Shown here: positions 30,958 to 41,751 of the stretch, one piece after another
Layout: every line of letters begins with the position of its first letter
Numbering within the stretch: the stretch's first letter is position 1
Notes under the pieces: model-generated
The model's input: the letters and a program-made list of their open reading frames with translations, nothing else
Database searches by the model: none
What the model was told of the DNA's origin: nothing
Made by a program: the position numbers and the translations under genes
Origin: Zygnema cylindricum
Taxonomy: Eukaryota; Streptophyta; Zygnematophyceae; Zygnematales; Zygnemataceae
Direction: 5' to 3'
NCBI GenBank assembly: GCA_037447655.1
Contig: JBBHKE010001269.1
Location: 62,001-126,000, forward strand
DNA: 64,000 nucleotides

Positions 30958-32594
30958 GGTTATGGGCACACCATCTAGGGTGCCTATGTTTGATGGAACA
31001 CGCTTCACTTATTGGGGATTTATGATGGAGGGATTGCTTTTCGGGAAGCACTTATGGGGAATTGTTACGGGACAAGTGAGGTGTTCTCCACCGGGCTTTG
31101 GAGGAACTCATATGGAGTATCATCTGGGGCTATCGAGAAAATCAACCGGAGTTCAGATGCAAAAGAAGGTGAAGGGAAAATCATTACCATGGAAGGGGAA
31201 AAATGGGAGAAGGGAAAAGGAACACCGATGGTGAGGGGAGCTAAGCTTTCGACTATGGTTCCACTTGTAGGGATTAAAACTGAAAAAAATGACAAAAAAA
31301 TATGGGAATACAAAAACATTATAGCAAAGCATCTTATACTTAGAAACGTGTCTAAGTCCATAGCTATCACTCTTATAAACTTAATGAAGTCTTCAGAGAT
31401 ATGGGAAGCACTAAGTCGGATTTATAAGAGTGAGACTATTCAGAGGCAGCAATTAGTAAACTAAAAAATAGATGCTTATGTTTATAAAGGTGGTAGCATG
31501 ATAGAGTTTTGCAATGATATTGCTGCGCTATATGTTGAGCTTGCTAGTGTGGGATATGTAGAATCTGAAGAGAGGAAGCTTAATACACTACTCATGAAAC
31601 TCCCAGATGAGTAGGAAAACATAATTTGTCGTATACAGGCAATGGATGGCTCCTTATAGACTTGGAGCTTTACCATCGGGATATTTCTTGTGAGGGAAAG
31701 CACTTTGGAGCTTCGTAGGGGAAGTGATAGGGTGAATGTATTTACAGATGGTGGTGATTGGCGGAAGCGTGATGAGAGGAACGGTGGTGACGAGCGGAAG
31801 CGTGATGTGAGGAAGAAAGACAAAGGTAAACCTTATCGGAACTTTGGTGGAAAGAGAGGGAGAGGAAAAGAAAGGGGAGCTTTGAAAAAGGGGGTTTGTT
31901 TCTTTTGTAGGGAACCGGGTCATTATATGGAGAAATGCCCTAGTTTAGAGGAACTTAGAAGTTGGAATGTGGATGAGGAGGAAGAAAGGGAAGAGGAGAA
32001 AGAAGATGAAGATATGTTAGAGCTTCTTTGCATCGGTAGTATGGGGAAGAGAGAAAAGCACACAGAAATTCCACGAAAGCAACATGTGCTTTTGGTGGTA
32101 TACAGGAAGTAAAGAGAGAGGAGATACTTGAGGGAGTTCAAAATATTGAGGATAGTTTCATAGGTATTTTGGAAACTGAAAACTGGTCGGAAAGAGAGGC
32201 TTTAATGGATTCCGAGGAAAGGGGAGAAGTAAATCTAGAGGGGGCTCTAAAGGAAAAGGGAAAAAGAAAATATTTCATGAAAGGTTTAGGGGAGGAGAAT
32301 TATTTATTAGGAATAAAATTAGAAAGTGATAGTGGAAATAATTCCATGGGAGAGAGTGAGGAAAGTTTAGAAAATGGTGTACTTATCATGGATAGAAATA
32401 TAAGTTCGGAAGATGTAGTTTTTATAAGGAACTTAGTGGGGACTCTTGATTTAAGGGTAAATTTGGGGGGTAATGGTTTTGACATCACTAATGGGAGTGA
32501 TGCCATCTATAAAGGTGTGCCTGTAAAAGGGTTAGCATTTGGGTGTATGTTGCAGATTGGAGATGGGGCTGGCTGTTTGGATTGCGAGTGGTAA
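30938..32594 (+). pseudogene. Cop6 gag with a deleted pol remnant
   Basis: Gag starts at ATG 30938 inside the LTR (MEHTEFQVMGTPSRV). A frameshift near 31100-31130 moves it to the next frame. Stops occur at 31462, 31611 and 31657. A well-preserved CCHC zinc knuckle (CFFCREPGHYMEKC) lies at about 31903-31944. After an acidic segment there is a direct jump to a reverse transcriptase tail (GEENYLLGIKLESD, about 32293) and a short RNase H piece (FDITNGSDAIYKGV, about 32478). No protease, integrase or YVDD motif exists. The copy depends on other elements for all enzymes. Confidence 0.82.
30958..30972 (+). promoter_or_regulatory. Primer-binding site of Cop6
   Basis: GGTTATGGGCACACC, one base different from the site of Cop5, directly follows the LTR end TTTCA. 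As elsewhere it lies within the gag reading frame (QVMGTPSRV). Confidence 0.75.
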
Positions 32595-32834
32595 ATCGGT
32601 TTGTGTGTGGATGGAAAAGAGATGAGGTGGATAATATCTTTGCTCGGATTTATAAAAATTGGCATGCGAAATAACATGAGTGATCAACAAGATGCAATAA
32701 TTATTTCGACTCATACATTACACCTCTTTAAATACAAGGCTATTTACTTAAAGCTTTATGAGAAGAAAAGAAAGAAGAAAAAGAAAAGAAGGAAAATATT
32801 TTTGCAGAAAAAATAGACTAGAAAATAAGGAGAG
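32595..32834 (+). other. Cop6 internal tail and polypurine tract
   Basis: No recognisable domain. The stretch contains an A/G-rich run (32758-32810, a lysine/arginine-rich frame) and ends in GAAAATAAGGAGAG, the tract preceding the 3' LTR at 32835. Confidence 0.6.
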
Positions 32835-32937
32835 TGTTGAAAGTTATGTATTTTCTAGGTTCTAATAGGAAAAATAAAAGGAAGAAATAAAACAAAGGCA
32901 GTGTGCTTCTCGCTCCACTCTCTAGTCCCCATACTTG

Positions 32938-33929
32938 TGTTGTTTTGGAAACCTTAAGTTCTCTCTATATCTTGCTGCTATGTTGCCATGCTGCGCTAAG
33001 TCTGACATCACAGCTAGAAACCTTGAGCACTCTACACTTGTTGCTGTGCTGCTATGGTGCTCTGATCTGACATCGCAGCTGCGCTGCTCTAATATCACAG
33101 CTGCGTTGACAGATCATAGTAGTCATAACAGTCATAGCAGTCATAGCAGTCTGCGGAAGAAAGGTGTTCTGAATATGAGTTAGTTTGTGTGAAGATAAAT
33201 TGACGGGGACATGATTTAGTGAGTATGTAACTCGAAAGGGAGTACACAGATTCGGTGCACTTTAGGCACACGTGTCGGTCCGTGAGAAAGTCAAGTTTGG
33301 TTGTTCTAGAAGAAAAGGTACAGTTACATTTGAGGACCAAATTTATACGTGGAGGTTCATCTTCGGTGATGAAAGAATACGTGGAAAGCGGACGAAGTTC
33401 GCCGTCATTTTTGGAAGAGAAGTATTGACTGTACCGTCATTTCAGCGGACGAACTTTAACCGCGTACTATTTCATTTCTAGCTGCTGTCTGATTGGTGGA
33501 AATAATTATGTGCATTCGACGGTGGGATTTTTGTTAATGAAGAGTAGTGTACCATTTGACCACGCTAGTTGTAGTACGGTGTGATCAATCGTAGGCTCAC
33601 TTGTATATATAGGAGTTAGATTACTTTAGGAAAAGTAGGATTGTTGTGTAGGAAAAACTGTGAAGCAGTTTTTGGGTGTGTTTGAATTATAAGATCATTG
33701 TGATCTTTTGGCAGAACTTTGTGAAATTTTGCATGTGGGTTTTTTGGTGCATATTTTATATTGTGGCAAATTTGCAGACTTAGCGTGTGTCTGGTTTGTT
33801 TGGGGCTTCATTGTGAAGTTGGTTGTTTGTGGGATTTCGTGAGAGTTTCCTCTTTGCACAATTGATTATCATGGCAACTGCCGGTGCTTCTTCATCTTCG
33901 TCAGTGGCACCAGCTGCCTCAAATCAACA
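32938..33929 (+). mobile_element. Solo LTR 2 (992 bp) with 5-bp target duplication
   Basis: Starts TGTTGTTTTGG and ends AAATCAACA, with ACTTG on both sides (32933-32937 and 33930-33934). Bases 32970-33160 contain short repeats around CTGACATCACAGCTG and a run of GTCATAGCA units. Near the end, ATG 33870 opens MATAGASSSSSVAPAASNQQ, an LTR-encoded Gag start like that of Cop7. It lies within the Cop6 3' LTR. Confidence 0.92.
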
Positions 33930-34026
33930 ACTTGTTGTAGTCACTAAAAACTGGAGAAAGAGCTAAAACCATGGCTGCCTATGTTGTCTAAAGTGACAGA
34001 AAATAGGCTAATACTTAGTCTGTACC

Positions 34027-34095
34027 AAAAAGACTGCCGGCTCTGGGATTTGATCCTGGTACTCACGTATGTTAGATTGACCGGTAGGTGACAAC
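34027..34095 (-). other. tRNA-like block, antisense in the Cop6 3' LTR
   Basis: On the minus strand GGTCAATCTAACATACG leads to GTACCAGGATCAAATCCC, where GGATCAAATCC resembles a B box, then GGCAGTCTTTTTGG with a T-run (complement of 34027-34030 and neighbours). The A-box side is poorly preserved. Position and orientation match the other LTR families. Confidence 0.4.
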
Positions 34096-34724
34096 TTTAT
34101 CCTGTAGACTAGGATCAGTGCTAGGACATATAGGGTACGATAGGTATTTAAATAAATACAGGGCAAAGATTCCATTTAACTACTAGGACGGAATCTTTGG
34201 CATAGAACCCGATGTACCTTTTATGCCGCACGAAACAAATGTTACAGACATTGTTTCGACGCTCCGGATAAAAATGCGATGTGAAATCGGCGGCCGTGGT
34301 GCAAGCCGGGATTCCGAAAAGGTTGCCTTGGCGTTTTTGGACACCGCCACTCCGGATGACACGTGGCGACATCGTACGTGGTTGCGAAATTACCAGAGTG
34401 CAAGACAACAAGCTCGGATGTGACGGATGTCACCTGTATGGCCTGTCGTACATCTGCCATACAGAAAGTACACCGGCGCCTATACTTTTCTGTACGCTAC
34501 AGTCTTGTGATTGGCGCCGTATTTCATTAGAAGAGGTTTTAGAGAGGGAATACGACTTAGAATATTTTTGGTAGGTAGCCGCCTCTCCTAGAGAGCATCT
34601 TGTATAAAAGACAAACTTTGGCCAGCCATATCTATCAATTTACTTGACCATTTTAGTGATTCTTTTTGCTGCCGACTCAAATGAGTCTAAGCTACATAGG
34701 GGTTTAGTTAGTCAAAGTTGTTGC

Positions 34725-35461
34725 TGTTGTTTTTAGAAAGCTTTAGTCCTCTTTATGCCTCAGCTGTGAGAGAGAGCTGTTCAGGACTTAAGCTATTTTT
34801 GGTTGAGTTCGGTTCAGTACTTACCGAAATTAGTGTGACAGTGAAGTTGGGAGTTCACGGTTCATTCACACTTGGGACACGTGTCGTCAATTGGGAGAAT
34901 GCTTGAGAATGTCCTCCGTGGAAGTACGGAAATTCGGCAGGACCACTGGACTTCGTGAAGTCAATTCTACGGTGCCAAATCCTCTAATCGGACCACTGAC
35001 AGCCGCCGCCAACAAATAGTGACGAGGCATGACTAGATTATTATCACTTTACGTTGTCTGAACTTCGGTGTAAATATTTGTGATAGAATGTTAGATGTAC
35101 GGCTGGAATGCCTCCGTACAGCTTAGTGTAGTTTCGGTGTATAAAAGTAGGACTTAGTGAATTTGATTTTTAGGAACAAATGTTATGAAAACTGTACACT
35201 CAGTTTTATGTAATTTCATTTCCGCATATCTCACACATTTGTGAGCAGAATTGATTAAAATTTTGTGTGTGTGTTTCTTTGTATGTTATCTACATTGTGG
35301 CAATTTTCAGGACGTTTGGAATATTTTTTTGAAAGTTATAGTCTGTCAAAGTTTCTATTTAGCTATCGGTATTTGTGGAAGCTTCCTCTCTTGATTTGTT
35401 CTACGATGACTACTGCTGCATCTTCTTCATCTTCAGTACCAGCACTTGTCTCAGAACAACA
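34725..35461 (+). repeat. 5' LTR of Cop7 (737 bp)
   Basis: Starts TGTTGTTTTTAG and ends AGAACAACA. It contains a CACGTGTCGTC motif (34879), the inverted repeat GTACGG...CCGTAC at 35097-35119 and TATAAAA at 35140-35146. The Gag start ATG is at 35406, so 18 codons of Gag are LTR-encoded. No tRNA-like block is visible in this LTR. Confidence 0.96.
35097..35146 (+). promoter_or_regulatory. Cop7 promoter: GTACGG dyad and TATA box
   Basis: GTACGG (35097-35102) and CCGTAC (35114-35119) form an inverted repeat 20 bases upstream of TATAAAA (35140-35146). The Cop11 LTR has the same dyad at 63393-63415. The TATA position gives a leader of about 230 bases before the Gag ATG. Confidence 0.65.
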
Positions 35462-38400
35462 GGTCACGGGCGCGCCTTCACGAATTCCGGTCTTTGATGG
35501 ACGTGAATATCTGTATTGGGCAGATTTGGTTAAGTCTTACTTCAAGCAAGTGAAACTTATTGATGTGTTAAATGGATCATTGGCAGAATCTGATGCCAGC
35601 TTTGATCTGAAAAATGACCAGGCTTTGCATTTAGTAAAGCTTATGATATCAAAAGAATTGCATATGACATATATTAATGTTGCAAAGGCATCAGATTTGT
35701 GGGATGCATTGAAATCTTCTTATGTTAAAGCTAGTGACCAGCATGAGATTATAACTGCTGGTCAAATCTATGAGTATAAGTACACAGGTGGTAGCATGGT
35801 GGAATACACTAATCGGTTTCGAATGTTACTGTCAGAAAATGCATGTTCTGGGGGGACTTTCTCCCCTTATCATCAGGCCATGATTCTCCTAAAAGGGCTT
35901 CCTAATGAATATAAAGGAGCCTCAGATGAAATGAAAAAATTGTCTAAACCTCTTTGGAATTTGCAAACAGCTATAGAGTTTATCTTGGCAGAAGAGGCTA
36001 CTCAGACAGTTTTAGGATTTGGAAAACCAGCTGTAGCATTTACGGCTCAGTTTCAGAGGGAAAATAGATATCAAGGGAATCAGTTTAATCCTCAGTTTGA
36101 GAAATGTGTTTATTGCTATACTGATGGTCACTCCTTCAGAGCTTGTCCTTTGTATATAAAATCTCTTGAAACAAGTACCTTTCGGAAAGGATGGAGACAC
36201 CGCGGACCTCCCATTTCCCAAAAACCTCCGAATAAAATTGTTGCATTTTCAGCGGAGGATACGGAATTGGAGAAGAAAAAGACCGAGGAAACGACACCTG
36301 ATGTGATCAGTTTTCCAAAAACTGATGACAAAGAGTTCTTTGCTCTCGCCAAACTCGACATGATGGAAGGAGAAAAGGACCTCGGATGGATAATGGATTC
36401 CGGCAGCTCTTCACACATGTGTTGGAACAAGTCTTGGTTTAAGGAGATGTCTTCTATTCCTTTACGTCAGATCTTTTATGCTTGTGGCTATGCTGTTGAA
36501 TCAAATGCCAAAGGAAACATAGATCTCGATTGTGTGATAGATGGAAAGGTTGTTAAAAGAACTTTGTATGATGTCTTGTATGTTCCAAAGTTCAAGAAAA
36601 ATCTGTTTTCTACGTCTGTAGCTGAAAGCAAAGGCTTTGAGGTTCTCCAAAAAAATGGCAAGAAAATAGTGAGCAAGAATGGAAGAGTAGCTCTAGTAGG
36701 AACTAGAGGCCCAAACCTTTTGTACCGCATGGACCTGGCTAATAAAATTGATTTTGCGTACTCCAGTGTCTTATGTGATAATGTTTTGTGGCATAAAAGG
36801 CTTGGTCATGTGCACCATGAGAGACTTACTAAGATGATAAACCATAATATGATAGAGGGAGTCAAGCTTGGTCAAAAAGAGTCCCATGTTTGTGATGGTT
36901 GTGCTCTCGGAAAGCTTCACAAGCTTCCTCTACCACAAGTTTCTGATCATCGAGCCACAGATCTCCTTGGTATTATTCACTCTGATGTCTTCGGCCCTTC
37001 CAAAGTTCCCTCTCTTGGTGGCAGCCGCTTCTTTGTCACCTTTACAGACAATTACTCCCGATATAGTCGCCTATAGTTCATGAAGGAGAAGGGAGAAGTC
37101 TTCACTCACTTTAAGCACTACAAAATCTGGGCGGAGAAACTTCACGGCAAATCTATTCTTGCTTTGCGAACGGATAATGGTGGAGAGTATGTATCTCATG
37201 CATTTGCTGATTTTTTGAAAGAGAATGGCATCTCTCGTGAATTTACTGCTCCGTACACACCGGAACAAAATGGTGTTGCCGAGAGACTTAATCGGACTTT
37301 GACTGAATGTGCTCGATCTATGATGGCCGATAAAGGTGTGGATCCAAAGTTTTGGGGGGAAGCTTTTCATTGTGCTTCCTACATCAGAAATAAAGTGGAA
37401 ACCCGGGCTGTTAGGGGTAAGACACCTTATGAAGTTTGGACAGGCAAAAAGCCAAATGTTAGTCATTTTAGAGTTTTTGGTAGCAAATGTTTTATCTTGG
37501 ATAATCTTCCTAATTGGAAGCTTAGTCCAAAATCTGTACCTGGTGTCTTTTTAGGCTATGATGATGAATTTGCAGGTTATAGAGTGTATAATCCTCAGAG
37601 AGGATGTCTTCAAACAGCCAGGAATATTCAGATTAAAGAAGAAAGTCAATCTGTTGACGTTTTTAGCATGGATGCAGCTGAAAGGAAAGAGAAAATACAA
37701 GAGTATATCATTCTTGAGCAGGTACCTTTTACTCCATCCTCTTCTACTTCTTCTACCTCTCTCCCAAATGCCTCTGGGCCGTCTAATACTCCTTTTGGAG
37801 CTGCTCCTTCTATCGATGCTCCTCCGAATACACGCCTTGTGCGGCAATCTAAGGAACCAACCGTTCCCGCGTCAGATTTTCCGGGGGGAAGAAGGCAAAG
37901 TAGCCGCCTTTGAGGCGACCGAGTTGAGAGTGCTTTTTCTGCAAGCACAGGGGAGCCGCTTACTATTCATGATGCTTTTTCCGTTCCTGAAAAGGATCAT
38001 TGGATCTCGGCTGCAAATGAAGAGATAAAGTCAATTATGGAAGCCCAAACTTGGGAACTTGTGGAGCTCCCACCGAACAGGAAAGCTATCGGTTGTAAGT
38101 GGGTCTTCAAATTAAAATTAAATCCTGATAATACAATTGAGAGATATAAAGCTAGACTGGTTGCTAAGGGATTTAGCCAAAATGAGGGAATTGACTATGA
38201 AGAGACCTTCTCTCCTGTGGTTCGCTTTCCTACTGTTAGAGTTTTGCTATCTCTTGCTGCAATAGAGGATATGGAATTGTATCAGATGGATTTTAAGACA
38301 GCTTTCTTGCATGGTGATTTGGAGGAAGTAATTTATATGAAGCAGCCAGAGATGTATGCAGAAAAAGGGAAAGAAAATCTGGTCTGTAAACTGTTGAAGT

Positions 38401-39530
38401 CCCTTTATGGTCTGAAACAGGCTCCGAGGCAATGGAACCTGAAATTAGATGAGTTTTTAACCAATCTTGGCTTTACCAGGATCAGTTCAGATCACTCAGT
38501 CTATGTAATGCAAGGTGATGATGGAGTGATTTATGTGGCAGTTTATGTAGATGATTTGCTACTGATTATCAAATCTATCAATGAGATAAATAAAATAAAA
38601 TCAGCTTTGAATTCCCGGTTTGAAATGAAAGACTTGGGTGAGGCTAAATATATTCTAGGAATTCAAGTAGAAAGAGACAGGAAACAGAAAATTATTTATT
38701 TAACTCAAAAGGAAGCAATCAAGAACATGTTAGAAAAGTTTGGCATGTCGGACGCAAAGGGGAGTGCCACTCCTATGGAATTCAGGCAGAAATTGGAAGG
38801 CACGGAAACGGATGGTGGTGTTTTGGTTGATGGTTTCTTAGATTCAAGGGAGGCAGATTCTATGTCCTCCATTCCTTACAGGCAGATTGTCGGAAGCCTC
38901 ATACATTTCATGAATTGTACTCGTCCCGACATCGCAGCAGCGGTTGGAGCCTTAAGCCGAAGCCTTCGGAATCCAAGGAAATCAGACTATGAGGCAGCAA
39001 AGAGAGTTCTTCGTTATCTTGCAGGAACTCAAAATCTTAGACTCTCTCTCGGTGGAGAGGAAGTCAAAATTCATACATGGAGCGATGGGAGCTACGGAGA
39101 TATGCCGAGCCGACGCTCCACCACCGAATACATTTTGAAGATCGGAAGTGGAACTTGCTGCTGGAGCAGCAAACTTCAGAAGGTAACGGCTCAGTCTACC
39201 ATGGAGGCTGAGTACATGGTTGCCAGCTCGGCAGTTAAAGAGCTACTTTGGGTAAAGTCTCTTCTCGAAGAGCTTCTCTTTATGCAATCTGGACCACAAA
39301 TAGTGTGGTGTGATAATCAGGCAGCAATCGCTATTGCATCTAATCCCAGTCATCACTTTAAGAGTAAGCACATTGACATCAAGCTACACTTTGTAAGAGA
39401 AAAGGTGATGGGAAAAGTCTTGAAGTTGAGTTATTTACCGGATGAGCAAATGGTGGCTGATATGATGACGAAACCCTTACCTGCTCCCAAATTGAAGTTC
39501 TGTAGAGAGGCATGTGGACTGAGTGACTAG
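35406..39530 (+). pseudogene. gag-pol polyprotein of Cop7 (two nonsense codons)
   Basis: A single frame of 1374 codons from the LTR-internal ATG 35406 encodes gag, protease, integrase, reverse transcriptase and RNase H in Ty1/copia order. Visible sites: CCHC zinc knuckle from C234 (CVYCYTDGHSFRAC); protease D331 in DSGSS; HHCC domain with H463 and C496/C499; integrase D527, D590 and E626 (35 residues between the last two); YVDD at 1047-1050; RNase H D1227, E1269 and D1303. Stops interrupt it at codon 557 (TAG, 37074) and codon 836 (TGA, 37911), the first inside the integrase core, the second in the linker before reverse transcriptase. No frameshift is seen. Gag and pol are fused without a frameshift signal. 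The other reading, stop-codon readthrough, is unlikely at these positions. Confidence 0.95.
35462..35476 (+). promoter_or_regulatory. Primer-binding site of Cop7
   Basis: GGTCACGGGCGCGCC follows the LTR. It agrees with the Cop5 site at 11 of 15 positions. The weaker match in the youngest complete element may mean that this family uses another tRNA or that fewer pairs suffice. Confidence 0.6.
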
Positions 39531-39553
39531 CAGAGTCTAAAGCTTTAGGGGAG

Positions 39554-40291
39554 TGTTGTTTTTAGAAAGCTTTAGTCCTCTTTATGCCTCAGCTGTGAGA
39601 GAGAGCTGTTCAGGAGTTAAGCTATTTTTGGTTGAGTTCGGTTCAGTACTTACCGAAATTAGTGTGACAGTGAAGTTGGGAGTTCACGGTTCATTCACAC
39701 TTGGGACACGTGTCGTCACTTGGGAGAATGCGTGAGTATGTCCTCCGTGGACGTACGGAAATTTGGCAGGACCACTGGACTTCGTGAAGTCAATTCTACG
39801 GTGCCAAATCCTCTAATCGGACCGCTGACAGCCGCCGCCAACAAATAGTGACGAGGCGTGACTAGATTATTATCACTTTACGTTGTCTGAACTTCGGTGT
39901 AAATATTTGTGATAGAATGTTAGATGTACGGCTGGAATGCCTCCGTACAGCTTAGTGTAGTTTCGGTGTATAAAAGTAGGACTTAGTAAATTTGATTTTT
40001 AGGAACAAATGTTATGAAAACTGTACACTCAGTTTTATGTAATTTCATTTCCACATATCTCACAGATTTGTGAGCGGAGTTGATTGCAATCTTGTGTGTG
40101 TGTTTCTTTGTATGTTATCTACATTGTGGCAAATTTTCAGGACGTTTAGAGCATATTTGTGAAAGTTATAGTCTGTCAAAGTTTCTGTTCAGCCATCGGT
40201 ATTTGTGGAAGCTTCCTCTCTTGATTTGTTCTACGATGACTACTGCTGCATCTTCTTCATCTTCAGTACCAGCACTTGTCTCAGAACAACA
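39554..40291 (+). repeat. 3' LTR of Cop7 (738 bp)
   Basis: Preceded by CTTTAGGGGAG and starting TGTTGTTTTTAG, it ends AGAACAACA and is followed by the GTTGC duplication. It aligns to the 5' LTR without large gaps; about two to three dozen differences can be counted by eye. Confidence 0.96.
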
Positions 40292-40548
40292 GTTGCCTGC
40301 CTGGGTGGCTGCATTTCTAAGGGAAAGTCAAAGTTGGTGAATGTGTCCAAAAAATCATATTCTAACTTTGCATTCTGTGGTGGAACTGCGCACACAGAAA
40401 GTCTTATTTTAAGGGGTAAAGCTTTAATGGGTTTGTGATTGGAAAGGGGTTAGTCATTTGGGTTTATATCAACTTAGAGTTGGCACTATCTAGATAAGCT
40501 TCTTTTGGATCTGCGATTTCTGTGGGCAATGGAGCACACAAAATTTCA

Positions 40549-40977
40549 ATTATCACAAAAAAAATTCTGCACACCACTCTTAAGGTGACCAAGATCACTA
40601 AACAAAGACTTGACCCACATCAATTCTTTTACATCAGGCAAAAGGCCATATATTCAGCCTCCATGGTGGACTGAGCAATTATCTTTTGTTGTTTGCTACT
40701 TCAACAGCAAGCCCCATCACCAACATATAATACATATCTAGAAGTACATCTCCTCATCGGAGCATCACCATAACTGGCATCACTCCAAGTAATGATGTAA
40801 ATATTCTCCCCACCCTAATGTAACCATAGATCCCTATTTTTTATCAAATATCTATGGACTCTCTTAGCAGCCTCCTAATCCTTCTTAGTGCGAGCATTTA
40901 GACTTCTACTCAACACTCCTACAACCGCAGCTAAATCCAGCCGCGTATAATTCATAAAATAGATTAAGGTTTTTAAG
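40549..40977 (-). pseudogene. RNase H fragment of unit 2 (minus strand)
   Basis: Continues the higher-order unit whose LTR is 27829-28877, now separated from it by foreign DNA. It starts at the LIYFMNYTRLDLAAVVGVL region (40977 downwards) and is cut at the DNQ codons where Cop6 joins. Frameshifts and stops are present. Confidence 0.8.
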
Positions 40978-40980
40978 GGT

Positions 40981-41022
40981 TTTTTAGATTAGAAAATACT
41001 AAAAGAACCATTAATTTCTACA
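40981..41022 (-). repeat. LTR-start fragment (unit 2)
   Basis: About 40 bases of the family LTR start, fused to pol through TTTTTAAGGGTTTTTTAGATTAG. Same junction as at 27081-27119. Confidence 0.78.
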
Positions 41023-41751
41023 CAATTCCTGTAAGCAGTAAAAGTTTATGTAATTTAGATAACAATTTTTGTTAGCGCTAACATTTTTTGTAATTTAGAA
41101 AACAATTTTTGTTAGCGTTAACAGTTTGTATAAGTAAAGTAACAATTCCAATTAGTGCTAATAGTTTGTGGAAGTTAAGTAACAATTCCTATTAGTGCTA
41201 ACTGTTTGTGTAATTTAGATAACAATTCGTGTTAGCGCTAACAGTTTGTGTTATGTTAGCGCTAATAATTTGTGTAAGTTAGGTAACAATTCCTATTAAC
41301 GCTAATTGCTTGTGTAAGTTAGGTAACAATTCCTAATAGCGCTAATAGTTTTTATAATTTACATAAGAATTCCTATTTGAGCTAATAGTTTGTGTAAATT
41401 AGGAAACAGTTCCTGTTAGCGCTAATTGTTTGTGTAATTATGATAACAATTTCTGTTAGCGCTAACAGTTTGTGATAGTTAGGTAACAATTCGTGTTAGC
41501 GCTAACAATTTGTGTAAGTTAAGAACTCCTGTTAGCCCTAACAGTTTGTGTAAATAAGGTAACAACTCCTGTTAGCGCTAAAAATTTGTGTAAGTTAGGT
41601 AACAATTCTTGTTAGCGTTAACAGTTTCGGTAATTTAGATATCAATTCATGATAGCGCTATTAGTTTGTGTAATTTATATAACAATTTTTGTTTGCGTTA
41701 ATAATTTATGTAAGTTAGGAAACAATTCATGTTAGCGATAACAGTTTGTGG
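41023..41751. repeat. Minisatellite block M5 (729 bp)
   Basis: 40-bp units, beginning CAATTCCTGTAAGCAG and ending GTTTGTGG at the LTR. Length and terminal units match M4 and M6. Confidence 0.93.

Larger units (their letters stand above)
34725..40291 (+). mobile_element. Cop7: complete, nearly intact copia element
   Basis: 5567 bp with LTRs of 737 and 738 bp and perfect GTTGC target duplications (34720-34724 and 40292-40296). Gag-pol is one frame with two nonsense codons. The LTRs differ at a few percent of positions by eye, mostly substitutions. It is inserted in the 3' LTR of Cop6, so it is younger than Cop6. Family relatives by LTR and Gag start are Cop2, Cop4 and the solo LTRs. Confidence 0.97.
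30301..40548 (+). mobile_element. Cop6: gag-only, internally deleted copia with nested insertions
   Basis: The 5' LTR is truncated (30301-30957) and the internal region is only 1.88 kb (30958-32834). The 3' LTR (own length about 1145 bp) is split by solo LTR 2 and Cop7. The interior holds gag and a short remnant of reverse transcriptase/RNase H; protease, integrase and most of the reverse transcriptase are gone. The right end meets an RNase H fragment at 40549. The left flank was lost with the start of the 5' LTR, so the target duplication cannot be verified. Confidence 0.85.
32835..40548 (+). repeat. 3' LTR of Cop6 in three pieces
   Basis: Pieces are 32835-32937, 33935-34724 and 40297-40548, together about 1145 bp. 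They are separated by solo LTR 2 (TSD ACTTG) and Cop7 (TSD GTTGC). The start TGTTGAAAGTTATG and end AAATTTCA frame it. The second and third pieces align with the 5' LTR. A tRNA-like block is at 34027-34095, and a TATAAAA box at about 34602. Confidence 0.88.

Noticed and set aside
32601-32816. Lysine-rich open frame at the end of Cop6
   Set aside because: Low-complexity A/G-rich DNA before the polypurine tract explains it.
37074-37076. Programmed stop-codon readthrough in Cop7
   Set aside because: The stop is in the integrase core, not at a gag-pol boundary, and other copies have a sense codon there; a nonsense mutation is simpler.
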